Part shown: in pieces, positions 13,150 to 24,300 of the stretch | Layout of the letters: every line of letters starts with the position of its first letter | How positions within the stretch are numbered: the first letter of the stretch is position 1 | NCBI GenBank assembly: GCA_014338405.1 | Contig: JTDE01000169.1 | Coordinates: forward strand, 173,101 to 237,100 | DNA: 64,000 nucleotides | Reading direction: 5' to 3' | Source: Paragonimus skrjabini miyazakii | Taxonomy: Eukaryota; Platyhelminthes; Trematoda; Plagiorchiida; Troglotrematidae | The notes under the pieces: model-generated | Database searches by the model: none | Told to the model about the DNA's origin: nothing | The model's input: the letters and a program-made list of their open reading frames with translations, nothing else | Translations under genes and position numbers: made by a program

Positions 13150-13600
13150 ACATTGCATTTTGTATGGGGTCGCCTGGACACATCAAATCCGATTGACATA
13201 ATCGAACTGTGACCGCCTCGGTGATGGATAGGATGTACCACTTGACTTTTTGTGACGCGGTAACAGCGGCTCAGTAGACGGTGCGAAACGCCCTCTCTGT
13301 GCCTGCCTGTCACTCACAGTCAACCAAATGGGTCAGAATGAATGTGTTAGTGTTCCTCGTTATTCTGAACAATGTTCACGAGTTCTTTCCGACCAGCACC
13401 TAGTGGTGCGGCTAATATATGCTGAACTACAGGGATAATCAAATGAATAAATCATAAATGAGACATTGTTGTTGGGCCTATTATCTTTCACATTGAGTGA
13501 CACCGTCCATTTTGAGTGGAATGTCACGACAGGCCGTGCACTACTGCAGGTGCCTCCTGCCGCATCGGTTAGTTTACGCGTTGCCAAATCGGTCGCTACT
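13150..13600 (-). repeat. GC-richer tract, probable repeat remnant with tRNA-like trace
   Basis: This tract is visibly richer in G and C than its surroundings. On the minus strand it contains CAAGTGGTACATCC followed about 25 bases later by CACAGTTCGATTATG, spaced roughly like an A-box and B-box pair of a tRNA-derived element. Minus-strand frames of 73 and 75 codons cross it (13092-13313 and 13360-13587) with no recognised domain. I saw no second copy in this window, so calling it a repeat is an inference from composition and the weak tRNA-like trace only. Confidence 0.25.
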
Positions 13601-16600
13601 TTTCCTTAGAACGGTAAGGTTATATACGTCTTTTTCTTATCAACTATGTTCATGGGGAGTACATTGGCCTCTTCTGCGTGATTCTGGTAATAACTTTCTG
13701 GTAATCCACATTATTGGAAAAGATATCTTATAACATGCTTAGGTTTAATTCTTTATTATCTTCCGTACAAGCAACGTAAAAGGCCCCGTTTCAAACCACT
13801 GAGCACATGGCTGTGAAAGTTTGTGCATTGCCCACTACAGGTTTGTTTTTATATGCACCTAGCCCTAGCGACTCATTTGGTCTGTGTGTTGGTACTACGC
13901 TCAGAAATGACATTTGGTTATCAGCTACTGGTTTCAAAAAGAACATGATGTGTTGTGCAATTTTTAAGAAAGGTCAAAAGCTACTGTACATTTTCCGCTT
14001 TGTCTACCACGCAAAATCTTCTCCACGTATCGAAGATAATAACTAGTTGCTCTAATAGTGTTGCTCAACTTGTTATTCTTTGCCACGCTCCCAAGGATGT
14101 CGGTCAGCACCATCGGTCTGGCCATGAAGCCTACCACTTAATTGAAACGGAACTTTGTTACTACAGAACAGTGATATTCTCCAGTTCATCCACAGGGAAG
14201 CCGACGTAGAAATTGGCTTTATTTTGCTCATTAAGCAGTGATATATATGTACAGAGGTTGGTAGGAATTTATGAATGACACTACATCAAACACACTAATC
14301 GGGTAACGTGCTTCTCTTCGTTTTTTCTCATGGCGTTTTTCAATATTCTAGAACTCGTCTAATTTGTAAGTAATTCCGACATTGTGTGTTTTATAGAAAA
14401 CTGGGACGTTCAATAACTTTTGCAAAACATCTGTCAATTTTATTTGAATCAGCTGATACCACAAATAATTAACAGTCGGCAACAAGGTCGAAGCATGACG
14501 TCTGTCACTGAAAAATAGTTGGGGAGCATTGGATCTTTGTTCTAGTTTCTGTCTACGCTCATTCTTATTGTTTACCCGAATTTACCGGCACGTACAATGG
14601 TCATACATGATAAACAGTATATACTTGTTCTCTGTGCGCAACCACTCGGGAAAATCATCATAAAACTGATAAAGATATCACACTTACTTACGATTCCTGT
14701 TATCATGTCTTGATGAAATAAACGTTATCGTTCTGTGTATATCACCAGTCGAATGAACCAATCCTTTGACGTCACACAACAGACGTCTTACAAGTTACAG
14801 AGCACTGCAGGCAATTTGGAACAATCTGTGTTTTTTGAGTAGGTTTTTGCAGGTATATTGTAACTCTGTGAGTAAAATCTTGCTAGATGTAATGCAAGAT
14901 GGTTGTAACGCAGAGTTTTGCAACCTGCTCGTAGCTCTGTAACGTTTTCAAATCATTGGTTGAGACATGTTGAATACGATTTACTTTTTTCTACACTAGC
15001 ACAAAAGTTGGTTGGAATCCTTCGCACCTGCTGACATGTTCACACGATGAAATAAAAACGGGATAAATAAAAGTTCAGAACTCATCGAACATGGTTTTAA
15101 AGCAATAAGTACGATTAAATTAATGAATTCAAACTCAGGCTAAGTTGCTCAAGAGAGCATATGTTGATGGAACATTGGTTGTACAAACATTTAACACGGG
15201 CGGAACGATTGTTATTTTGAGATTTCCATTTATATCGCTTTAACGTTTCATCATAGAAATAATTGTAATATGGGCGAAAGTTTTCGCACTTTGAGTGATC
15301 GCCAAAATCCAACAAATCCACACAACACATCCGACTGAGTCCAGATGGCTGGTTTCTCAAAACAAACAACGACAGTTAATAAAATGTCGCAGTGTTCGTT
15401 TTTTACCGACTGACACATCGCGAAAAGTTTCAATAAAAAGGACTGAAGTAATCAAATGAACCATAACATACCAATAGAAAGTGGTTAATATCTTTTCAAA
15501 TTCTTGTTGCCATTGATTACATCGTCTGGTTCGAATAAAATAAACACATACAAGGTAATATGAGCAATAATATTGATCAATTAAAACACAGAACACCGCC
15601 AAGTTAAATTAGGTTTAATTGAACAGATCAATATAGATAGCTTTATGTGAAACAATTTGAACGCACTGTTTAGTGCATGTCAGGCTAACATTTTCCAAGT
15701 ACTTAACAAATGGTTACAGGAAAATAAGTTAGACACGGAAAGCACAGCCGTTTAGCAATCGTAATGCAAAATGAATAAGTTCTCGTGTGCATTGTCCATT
15801 TGCGCTCTCGTGCAACTGTCATGTTACTCTGTGTGTGTGTCTCAGGGGAGAATAACACGGATGGTACTGATTAACTTTACATTACAATGTAGAAATGAGG
15901 AACAGTCATGAAAACGTTATAGAAAAATAAACATGTATATATATATGTGTTTGTTTGTAAAGGAGATTAATCAAACTACTCAATTTGTGTTACACTTCTG
16001 TCTTAGAAATTCATTGCACTGAGACAAATATTTAACCATCGTCCGGCCCTAGTTGGTTCGAGTATTTTTTCCTCAAAACGGTTGCAGATATGTTGATAAC
16101 ATTAGAAATAACGATGAATTTTTATCAATGAAATGAAAATACATAATATATACAAGTGTTATGGTGACAAAATGTCTACATCTGTAAGGAGGCTATTAAC
16201 GTGCGACCTGCCGCCCGGTTTCAATCCTCCATTTGTGTTTGTTATTACAACAGAACAAGAAAGCTGAATTTGAGGCATGCTATCTTTTAGATCTGTTCTG
16301 ATTGTTCTACACGGCAATAACTCACTTGTTTACGATGTTTGGTTTGATTCGCGTGTCTAAGTTGGTGGCCAGTTTGACAGAAATAGAACTAAAATCACAA
16401 CAACGTTTGTCTTAAGAGAAAATACCGAGTCGTAAATATTCGGGTAGACTACTCCCTGTGCATAACATGTAAACTTTTGAGAAATAAATTTTAGTGAACT
16501 TAAATTTCATGACATACTTAGGTATCACTGAGTTATTGCACCAAAATGGCAGGTTTCCTGTTGCTGCAAATACCCACATAAACTCATGCATATTTATTTT

Positions 16601-16833
16601 CCTACCCATTGAATTGATTTCAGGTAAACAAACGAAACTTGTTGGCTACGTGATACATTCTAATAGCGCACTCTGAATTTGTACATTCCGTTTTGATTAC
16701 TGAAAGACGCAAACATAAATCCAAGTAGACAGGTTATGAAAAAGCATGATATTTACATTGAGTTATAAATGAATATTACAGTAAAAGACAATTTACGAAA
16801 GAAGACGTAAAACAGAACACATAAACACCGTCA
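13601..16833. other. Intergenic DNA, no supported gene
   Basis: Two overlapping plus-strand frames (13807-14046 and 13955-14209, about 80 codons each) and three overlapping minus-strand frames near 15115-15602 are present. None shows a domain or conserved motif. Short TG and AT microsatellite tracts occur near 15828 and 15941. A GGTTTCAATCC string near 16219 and a GGTTCGAGT string near 16055 have no tRNA fold around them. Confidence 0.4.
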
Positions 16834-16842
16834 AATATTCCG

Positions 16843-17220
16843 ATGCACATAGGTGTATACCCGATCCTGTTTAAAAGAACAATTGAAATTGGAGTGGCAG
16901 TGGGCTGGCATCTAGGCCTCCTGTTAGCTGACGTTTTCATGAGCAAACTGCAGACTAACCAATTGGGTGTAGTCATTGAACAGTTTATACTATATAAACA
17001 TTATGTCGATTATATTTTTGGCGTCGTCGGTGGGAGTTCTAATATGAACAGACAAGAACATGACAGCCTTAAATTCCCTAAGGATTCAGACAAAAATATC
17101 CAAATAAATTTCATAGACTTTGGCGTATTAGGAAGAGAAGTTGTTTCAGTCCAAGGAAAACGTACAGAAAGCAGACTAGGAGTGGTCAGTACGGTCACTT
17201 TGACAGTTACATTCCGCTAA
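16843..17220 (+). pseudogene. PLE reverse transcriptase fragment, catalytic Asp lost
   Basis: This 125-codon frame covers the RT palm of a Penelope-like element. The glycine-serine loop reads GVAVGWHLG, the LADVFM helix is intact, and the metal-binding box is YVDY at residues 54-57, where active members have YVDD or YADD. The C-terminal third (QINFIDFGVLGREVVSVQGK) lines up with the family's x-FLDVxLxRR segment but is degraded. There is no adjoining in-frame endonuclease because of a frameshift after 17220. A 66-codon minus-strand frame over the same bases (16776-16976) is a shadow. Confidence 0.85.
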
Positions 17221-17601
17221 ATCAGAAACGAAACCCCATGCATTGTCTGACGGGTAAGGCGTTAAAAGTCTACACCCCTGACATGTTATATGCTGAGCTG
17301 AGCTTTCTACAAGAAGTTTTCACGCAGAATTGTTATCCAGTGTGCTTCATTCAGAAGGTGATGCATGTGGTAGAGTTGGAACTTAGGCCACCCTCTGTGA
17401 ATAAAACTTGCGTTTATTAGTTTTACTTCCAAGGGAGATTCTTTGGCCAAAGTTATCTGAAGAGAGCTCAAAAAGTCAGTCAAAACAACCTACCGTGCCG
17501 GTCAATCGTGCATCGGTTTCCGTTCAACGCCCGTTGTCACATCACAACTCAAAGACAAACGTCTATGTTCTGCAACTATCTGTTGTGCACACTAAGTTGT
17601 T

Positions 17602-17690
17602 TGCGCTTGTCGAACATCATACATTGGTCGTACTACAAGGCGATCTTCCGACAAACTGCTTAGACATCATCTTGCGTGCTTGAATATTGG
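17602..17690 (+). pseudogene. PLE GIY-YIG endonuclease remnant
   Basis: In one frame the segment reads CAC-R-T-SYIGRTTRRSS. It matches the family's Cys-x-Cys followed by SYIGRT(T/S)RR, which is the second half of the GIY-YIG nuclease core that nicks target DNA during PLE insertion. The surrounding frame has stops both upstream and downstream, so it is a relic. It sits about 600 bases after the RT box, the usual order in PLEs. Confidence 0.8.
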
Positions 17691-17821
17691 TGTAGTTAGA
17701 ACGGCTTCAACCGCGATCGTTGCTAATTTTACAGAATCTATTCATTCTTTATTCATTCTGTCAGTGGGAAGGACGCTTTTCAGATTGTTTACTGAGTGCC
17801 AAGGACTCGATCAAAAATGGT

Positions 17822-18085
17822 TTTAATCTTAATTTAAGAGAGACCCATTTGCGAAACATCCGGACTTCGGCTATATTCGAACCAGTGACAGAAACATCAT
17901 GCCCGAACGCGGTAAGTGCTCTACCAGCGGAGCTACGGAGCCAAGCCGGAAGCTCGGAAGTTTCACATTTGGACCTAGTTTGGGCATGGTGTTTATGTCG
18001 ATGGTTCGAATCCAACCGAGGTTCCGAATTTTTGCACATGGATCTCTTCTAGGTTATATAATTTGCCAAGTCACTTCTCAGTGAT
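17822..18085. repeat. Foldback tRNA-derived SINE (family A) nested in PLE
   Basis: The minus strand at about 17836-17942 reads as a tRNA-like head. It starts with GGCTCCGTAGCTCCGCTGG (with the TAGCTCCGCTGG A box), continues with TAGAGCACTTACCGCG, and reaches the B box CTGGTTCGAATATAGCC. The plus strand at about 17979-18046 carries a second, truncated copy with GGGCATGGTGTTTATG and ATGGTTCGAATCCAACC. The two copies form diverged inverted arms of about 67 bp around a spacer of about 75 bp that includes the A-box part. The translated minus strand shows RSSAGRAL, a hallmark of reading through a tRNA-like gene. Comparison with the uninterrupted PLE tail at 57.35 kb shows this block is an insertion. 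It is not expected to be a working tRNA because the acceptor stem does not close. Confidence 0.8.
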
Positions 18086-18365
18086 CCTTAAGGTTGACCG
18101 TTGCCGAGGCCATTAATATCCTATTACGCAACCCTGACCTCTTTGCTCAGAAGAAGTTCGTGCGGACACTTAATCTCCCTTGGCCCACAATCAACCAAGT
18201 CCAGGATTTGAAAGAGTGATTACGTAACTGATAACAAACACGCCGTCCATAACCTCTATTGGCAGTTTTTCTAACTCACTCCAGTTACTGTCTTCATATT
18301 CCTTGTGTTGTACTTAGCCTTGTGATGAAACACAGAAAATAAGTCTTGTTTGATACTTTGTAGCT

Positions 18366-21300
18366 CTCTTAACTTCAGTGGGTAATTTTGGACTAATTAA
18401 CGATTATATTTGGCAACAGCTAAGCACAAAACATTAATTAGAATGTGAAACTAAAACGGATCATATTGAGTTAAACTTATCTTACGTCGAAGTAGGCGTA
18501 AATGATATACATCTGTCAATACTTAGTACGGAATTTCAATTTGCAATCTTTTAAACTGCATAATATAGGATTCGGCTGTTTCCTTTTAAGTGTAAACTAA
18601 TAAAACTTCAACTCTTTTAACCATTTCACACACTGGATAAAAAGATGCTGTGGAATGTTATTTTGCTGTGCCATAGATTGTTATCTTCATCGGTTGTGCA
18701 GATTTCATCCAAAAGTGGTAGCTTACAGACAACGTTTCACAGGGCTCAGCAAATTTGCACTGACGGCCACCTATAAGGAGTGAAATGGGTTCTAAGAAAG
18801 GCCTTCGTTACAAACAGGCATCAATATGTATTTGTAGATATTGTTAGCGAGTAGTAGCTTATAAAATCAGATGTATGTACTGGTGTATGGAAACAGCTCC
18901 TATTTAAGCTGCCGTTGGAAGATGACCACACTATGCTTGATGTACTTCAAAAAGTATGGTCCGCATTGCGTCATATGTAATCCGCATATGAATTGCGTCT
19001 ACCCCCTTCAACTCAAATGACTGCTCAGATTACTCACAACCAAAGTTTACGTGAGTGTCTTGTCCCACCTAATCTTTCAGTCCACTGGCATTTGAAGCAA
19101 CAACTAATCCAGCAGAACAGATTCATACGGAATGGCTGAACACAGGCCCAAGTGCGCGGAAACAGCGGAAAATTAGGGCAAAGCAAATAACCGAAACCTG
19201 ACTACATCCAATGCTAAACACATAATAGAAACGGGTCACATTGCTAACTCGTTCAACTCATTCGATTTGCTTATTTCGTAACCAAACCCAAACTTTTTGA
19301 ATGTTTTTTTGAGAAAGCGGTCATTATTACACTTTTGACAGCCTAATTGTGACTAACCTTGCAAATCATGTAGTTTGCTTGCCATGAAAACGACAACGAA
19401 CGCTGTATAAAGTCAATAAGCTCGCCGTATCTATTGTTAAGAACATTTTACATAAAAACCAATGTTTAATCTTTGCGATTGAGGATAGGAAAAGGAACGC
19501 GACCATCCTGCAGCAAACTTCATCTGTAGTTGATAAACAAAAGTCCAAATGTGCCTCAAAATATGGTTTCAGCTAAAGTGTGTGTACCATATACGGTTTG
19601 CGTGGCAGCGAAAACTGAAACTCATGGGAAGAATCTGTTGAGGATTCAAAACTGAGGCAGTAATAATATTCATAATGTTTAATGCTTATAAACTAATGAT
19701 GTGATCCTTGATAAAAAAGCCGTCGGATTGAATTTTCTGATGAAGCGGTGCGGTTATGAATGAACTGTCATCCACAAACATTGATATCATCAGTTTTTTT
19801 CTCAGTAAATTGCAAGTGTCCATGGAAAGTAGTAACCAAAATAATAACAGACGTCAAGAGACGAGTAGTTATTCGATCTTTTGAATTTGTGATCAACTTA
19901 AATTGGTAGCTAACGACCCTCGCATTTAATTGCTATTAGTTGCTTGTGTAAAGTATTATCTAACTGATGCGCCAGTAATCCATCAACCTGTAAGGTTCAA
20001 ACGCCAGTAAATTTTTCTAGCGCATATCTCAAATGCTTCCCTACAGAACACCAAATGCGGTTGTTATCTGTTCACTGTTTGTTGACAGTTTCCCAGCTGT
20101 ATAACTGTGATGCATCACCTAGTTTAGACCATTAATATAAAAATTGTATTACAGCTTTTGATATTTGACATTATGTCCTTACGCCAAAAGTTGTTTTTGC
20201 AACTGTGAACCAGTTGATCAGACTATATTGGAGCAGTGTTATGTGGCTAGCCTTATTATTGATGTGAATCACACTATTTCAACTACCCTTAAAATGAACA
20301 CTAAAATGATACTAACATTGCACACAAGCACAATAACAGTTTCAAACTGACAGCACAAAATAAGATACTGCTTTCAATAAAACAGTTAAAACGCGTAATA
20401 TAACTGAAACAGTAATTTCCTGCAAACGCGTCCATATAAACGTGAACCGAAATAGAATGATTTTCAATATTAATCAAAAGCCGAATATATAACCTGTCAG
20501 AAACAAGGGATCAAACTTAATTCATCCAGTTTTATGTACAGATCCCCTACGTTGATGTAACTGAGTTGTTCGCTAATGCGTATGTATGCACAACCAATAT
20601 GAAGCTATTGAAGCTTGCATATTGGCTTGACCATGAGGATTTTCTCCTAATAACCCCACTCTAGAGCATTTTTGGTGCTGCCCACTGAGTGGATGTGAAC
20701 ACGGCATATGCCAGTTAGTGTCAGTTTCACATGAAACATTGGTGTTGAGACAGACCACTGTACGGCTCTATCCATTATATAGTAGCGTCGTTGACGTGGC
20801 CTTTTTAGTATGAAAGACTGGTTGGACGTTGTGCTCAATTCTCATCATGAATCCTTCCCATGATTTCTCATTTGGCACAATTGCGTAAAAAGCGTTTGCT
20901 GCTGCATAATTTTAATTAACGCGTTGTTGAGCTTCGCAAACAAAAAACTAAAAACAACCTTGGAAACTTAAATTTCCATTTTGTTAACGTCGTACATTGT
21001 TGGTTGGAGTGGATACACACGCTCAATATTTAGTTGAAGGTAAAGGGAAGAAAATTATTAATGACTGCCAATTCAGCCGTATAGTTGATGCCACTAATTA
21101 ATTTCATTCAATGTTACTCTTGGTTTTGAGCACCTCAGGAATGTCAAGATATTTTTGCCTAGTTTTATTGATAATCAAAAGTGTTTCTAAGAAAATTTCC
21201 AGCAGTTTAGTTATAAATTTGTTTGGTTTTCATAGTTCAAATGAATATACTTCTTGTTGTGACCGCAAAAGGCGCTTGGCCTAAGAAATAGTTTATTGCG

Positions 21301-24300
21301 CAAACTCACTTACAGGTCATGTCAAAAACCAAACCACAAACGTGCACACTCATTTGCAAGTCAGACACGCATTCACACACATCATTGTAATTCGCCTTGA
21401 TGGAACTTTTGTCATAGCGCGTACACACTATTCCGATAGTCCCTTCTGGCCCGTCGTCTTCCTGGCGTTCGGAGCTTGCTTTTTCGTTCCTGTATGTCGC
21501 CGGTGGGTAGTATACTACTTGTGAGTAGTATATCACCCACAACGAAACTGCCTGTCGTGTTGTCTTTTATGTATTTCGCGTAAATTGAACGTCCGTTAAA
21601 TATGCAGTGATAGCTAACAATACTTCTAAATTAGCATGCCGATAATTGGCTGTCACTACTAAACTTTTATATGTGGGCAATAAAATAGCCGCTGTAATTC
21701 ATCCGTCTAAATTACTCCTGAAAGCTCTGTAGTCTGAACGTAAAATGTGAATATTTTGAGGTTAGATGATCCGCGTCACCAGTTGCTAAAGCTCGACATT
21801 TTCGATCTTTTTTGCCGGATGTGATAAGCACATACTTGGTGGGCATTACTTGTTCGTGGATTGCAGTTGCCGCCTGCAAAGAACGTCTACCAAATTGTGT
21901 GAAAATACCGTTGTGTAAACTATCCAGTTTTGTGTTAGAATTTCTTGGGTGTTACGTACATAGCATGCCAAAAATGCCTAACCACGTGCACTTGATTTTA
22001 TAAACACTATACACTGAAGCAACTCTCGTTCACCTGTGCGCATGTATTAGATGGTGCGAATAGATTGGGAGTGTGGCCAGTAACATCTGTTGCTGGCTAT
22101 TCTTCTCATGTCTTGCTCGAATGAAACTGTGGGACTTTCAACGACGACCAAATGTTGAGAAGTCTGCGCCAATAGAGACAAAACCCGACGGTGAGGATGT
22201 TATATCCATGTGAAAGAATACGAGTTATATAAAACAGTTTCATCAAACTAACCCTATGGATTTTCTTCAGGCATAAAAATGAAACAATTTATTCACAGCC
22301 TAGTCATTAGAAACATTTGCGGATAAAGACTAGTTCCTCTTTGTTGTTTTTATAATATAGTGCGAATTAATCTAGTTCTACAAAATTGGAAGGTTTTTTG
22401 GTCATTATATTTTTCCCAGTGTCGGCAGTTAAACTGTTCACTGCATGTCATATTTCTTTGGAAATTAGGCCATTTGATATAAATCTTCATTGTCAAGCGT
22501 TTTTAATAATATGTCTGTAACTTTTGCGGTGTGCCAGATAAAACTAAATCAAACAGAGAATTCGTTTTTCTCATCACCAATTCCTATAATTCTACCAAAT
22601 TTGTCTATTACGTACTTCATGCGTTGAATTGTGCGTGAACCATTGGAAATTACGTACAAGTAATTTTTAACCAATCCTTCCGAAAAACAAAAATAACGCG
22701 TGTATAGTTGCCTGTAATTGTGTAAATATTTTTAGATCCAATCGGAAAAGTGGCATATAAAAGGTTGCATCCCGTAGTTCGGCTTTTTGCGGTCGACCAG
22801 AAATGCACACAATTCTTGTGTTTGGTCGGGACAAACTAGGATTGTTGCTAATAAATGTAGATGCGTGACTGTGATAGACCAATGGCTGAAAAGGCATGTG
22901 AACAGCTAAACGTTTACTGCACGTCATGGTTTTAATGATAATTACCTGTGTTGTGCATTGTTTTTAGCAGCAGCTACATATGGGTCGGATTACAGCAGCG
23001 TTTGTCGTGAACATAAGGACAAGCGTTAATCTAACGTGTTTATTCATCATACATCAGGTAACACCAAAATATTGTTAACTTCAGGCAATATTACCGCCAC
23101 ACACTGTTTATATTTAAAGTCTTATAGCACTTCCAAACAGAACGATAACATCACATTGTGTTCTCGGCTATTGAGTATAATGAAGGATCAACACGATAGC
23201 ATTTGAAAAGCATGTTAACTACTCATCAATATTCATTCTGTTGCTTGAAAATAATGCAAATAGCATATGTCCAAACTCAAGCTCTTCGACAGGCCAGCTC
23301 TCTGAATTGAATCTTTGTGTGACTCACCTAAAGTGCTACGCTTAATGCATTGCTCAAAACTGATTAATTGGGAATGAACTGAGCAAACTTTGGTCATACA
23401 TACGGAATGTATTTTGAACGCAGTGATATGCACAGATCGTTAGTATTGTTTTCTTTTAAAAACCTGTTTCACTTGTTTGAACACACAACATTCTATTTAA
23501 TCGACCACAAAAGCAACTTGGGTTCAGTTGATTTCAGACGCAAATAATGTGTGTTAGTCATATTGATTTTACTCTTTAGTTACTAGCCCAGCCTGGAAAC
23601 CACATCGTTTGCACAACATCAAATATTCACATACATAATCCTCGTATGCATGTATTGTATTTTTGGTGCATACTTTGAACAGTGCATTGCATATCATAAC
23701 TAACCAACACGCGATAATTGAAAGGGTTGCACAGCATATCGAGAAGGCAGTTGTTAAAAAGAGACTAGGGGATTAGGAAATAAAGTCGAAACTTGTTTGA
23801 TATACTCCATTCGCCGGCTAATTGTCCTTCGTTTGAGTGACATAGTTTTGATCAAATTACCAGGTAGGTATCGATGTGCAAGTGCATTCAGTTGTCCTGA
23901 CCCAATTGTCAACAACTAACTAATAAACATCACCATAAACTGCCACCTAGTGCGGTTCACGTTTAACCTCAAGTGATAGATTACGTATATCCAAATAATA
24001 GTCTCAAAGTAATCAATACAGGTAGTACTTTGTTGGAATAGAAATCAGCAGTGTATTGAGAATTTGGCATGTATGTATGACTTACAAATGATAACAAACA
24101 CTGTGCTGCATAGTTTGAAAAACCAAACGTTGACGCGATGATTGACCAATAACCACAATGGGCCACAATCTATGGTTATATTTTAAACTGAACACTTGTA
24201 ACATGACCTTAATCTGAAATGAAATATGGCACAATCTCTCATAATGCAATTTTTGTTTGTCACTGTTGACTACCAGACACGTTTCTCACCACTGACGGGA

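Larger units (their letters stand above)
16834..18365 (+). mobile_element. Decayed Penelope-like element (copy B), split by a SINE
   Basis: This is the clearest PLE in the window. A 125-codon frame (16843-17220) holds GVAVGWHLGLLLADVFMSKL, matching the family's GVAMGSPLGPLLADVFM box, and the catalytic box YVDYIF (residues 54-59; the second Asp is Tyr, so it is dead). A frameshift follows. Another frame continues through LNQKRNPMHCLT at about 17220-17250, then YAELSFLQEVFTQNCYPVCFIQK. After further stops a GIY-YIG endonuclease trace, CAC then SYIGRTTRR, lies at 17602-17640. The coding tail is broken by a foldback SINE at about 17822-18085 and resumes with the QKKFVRTL-type segment at about 18150-18180. 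The non-coding 3' tail to about 18365 matches the copy at 57.4 kb. Confidence 0.88.

Noticed and set aside
16195..16240. Possible tRNA around GGTTTCAATCC
   Set aside because: No cloverleaf arms could be formed.
17761..18039. 92-codon minus-strand frame containing RSSAGRAL and a plus-strand 110-codon frame
   Set aside because: Both are read-through of the tRNA-like SINE and the PLE tail; RSSAGRAL-type peptides are a known artefact of translating tRNA sequence.
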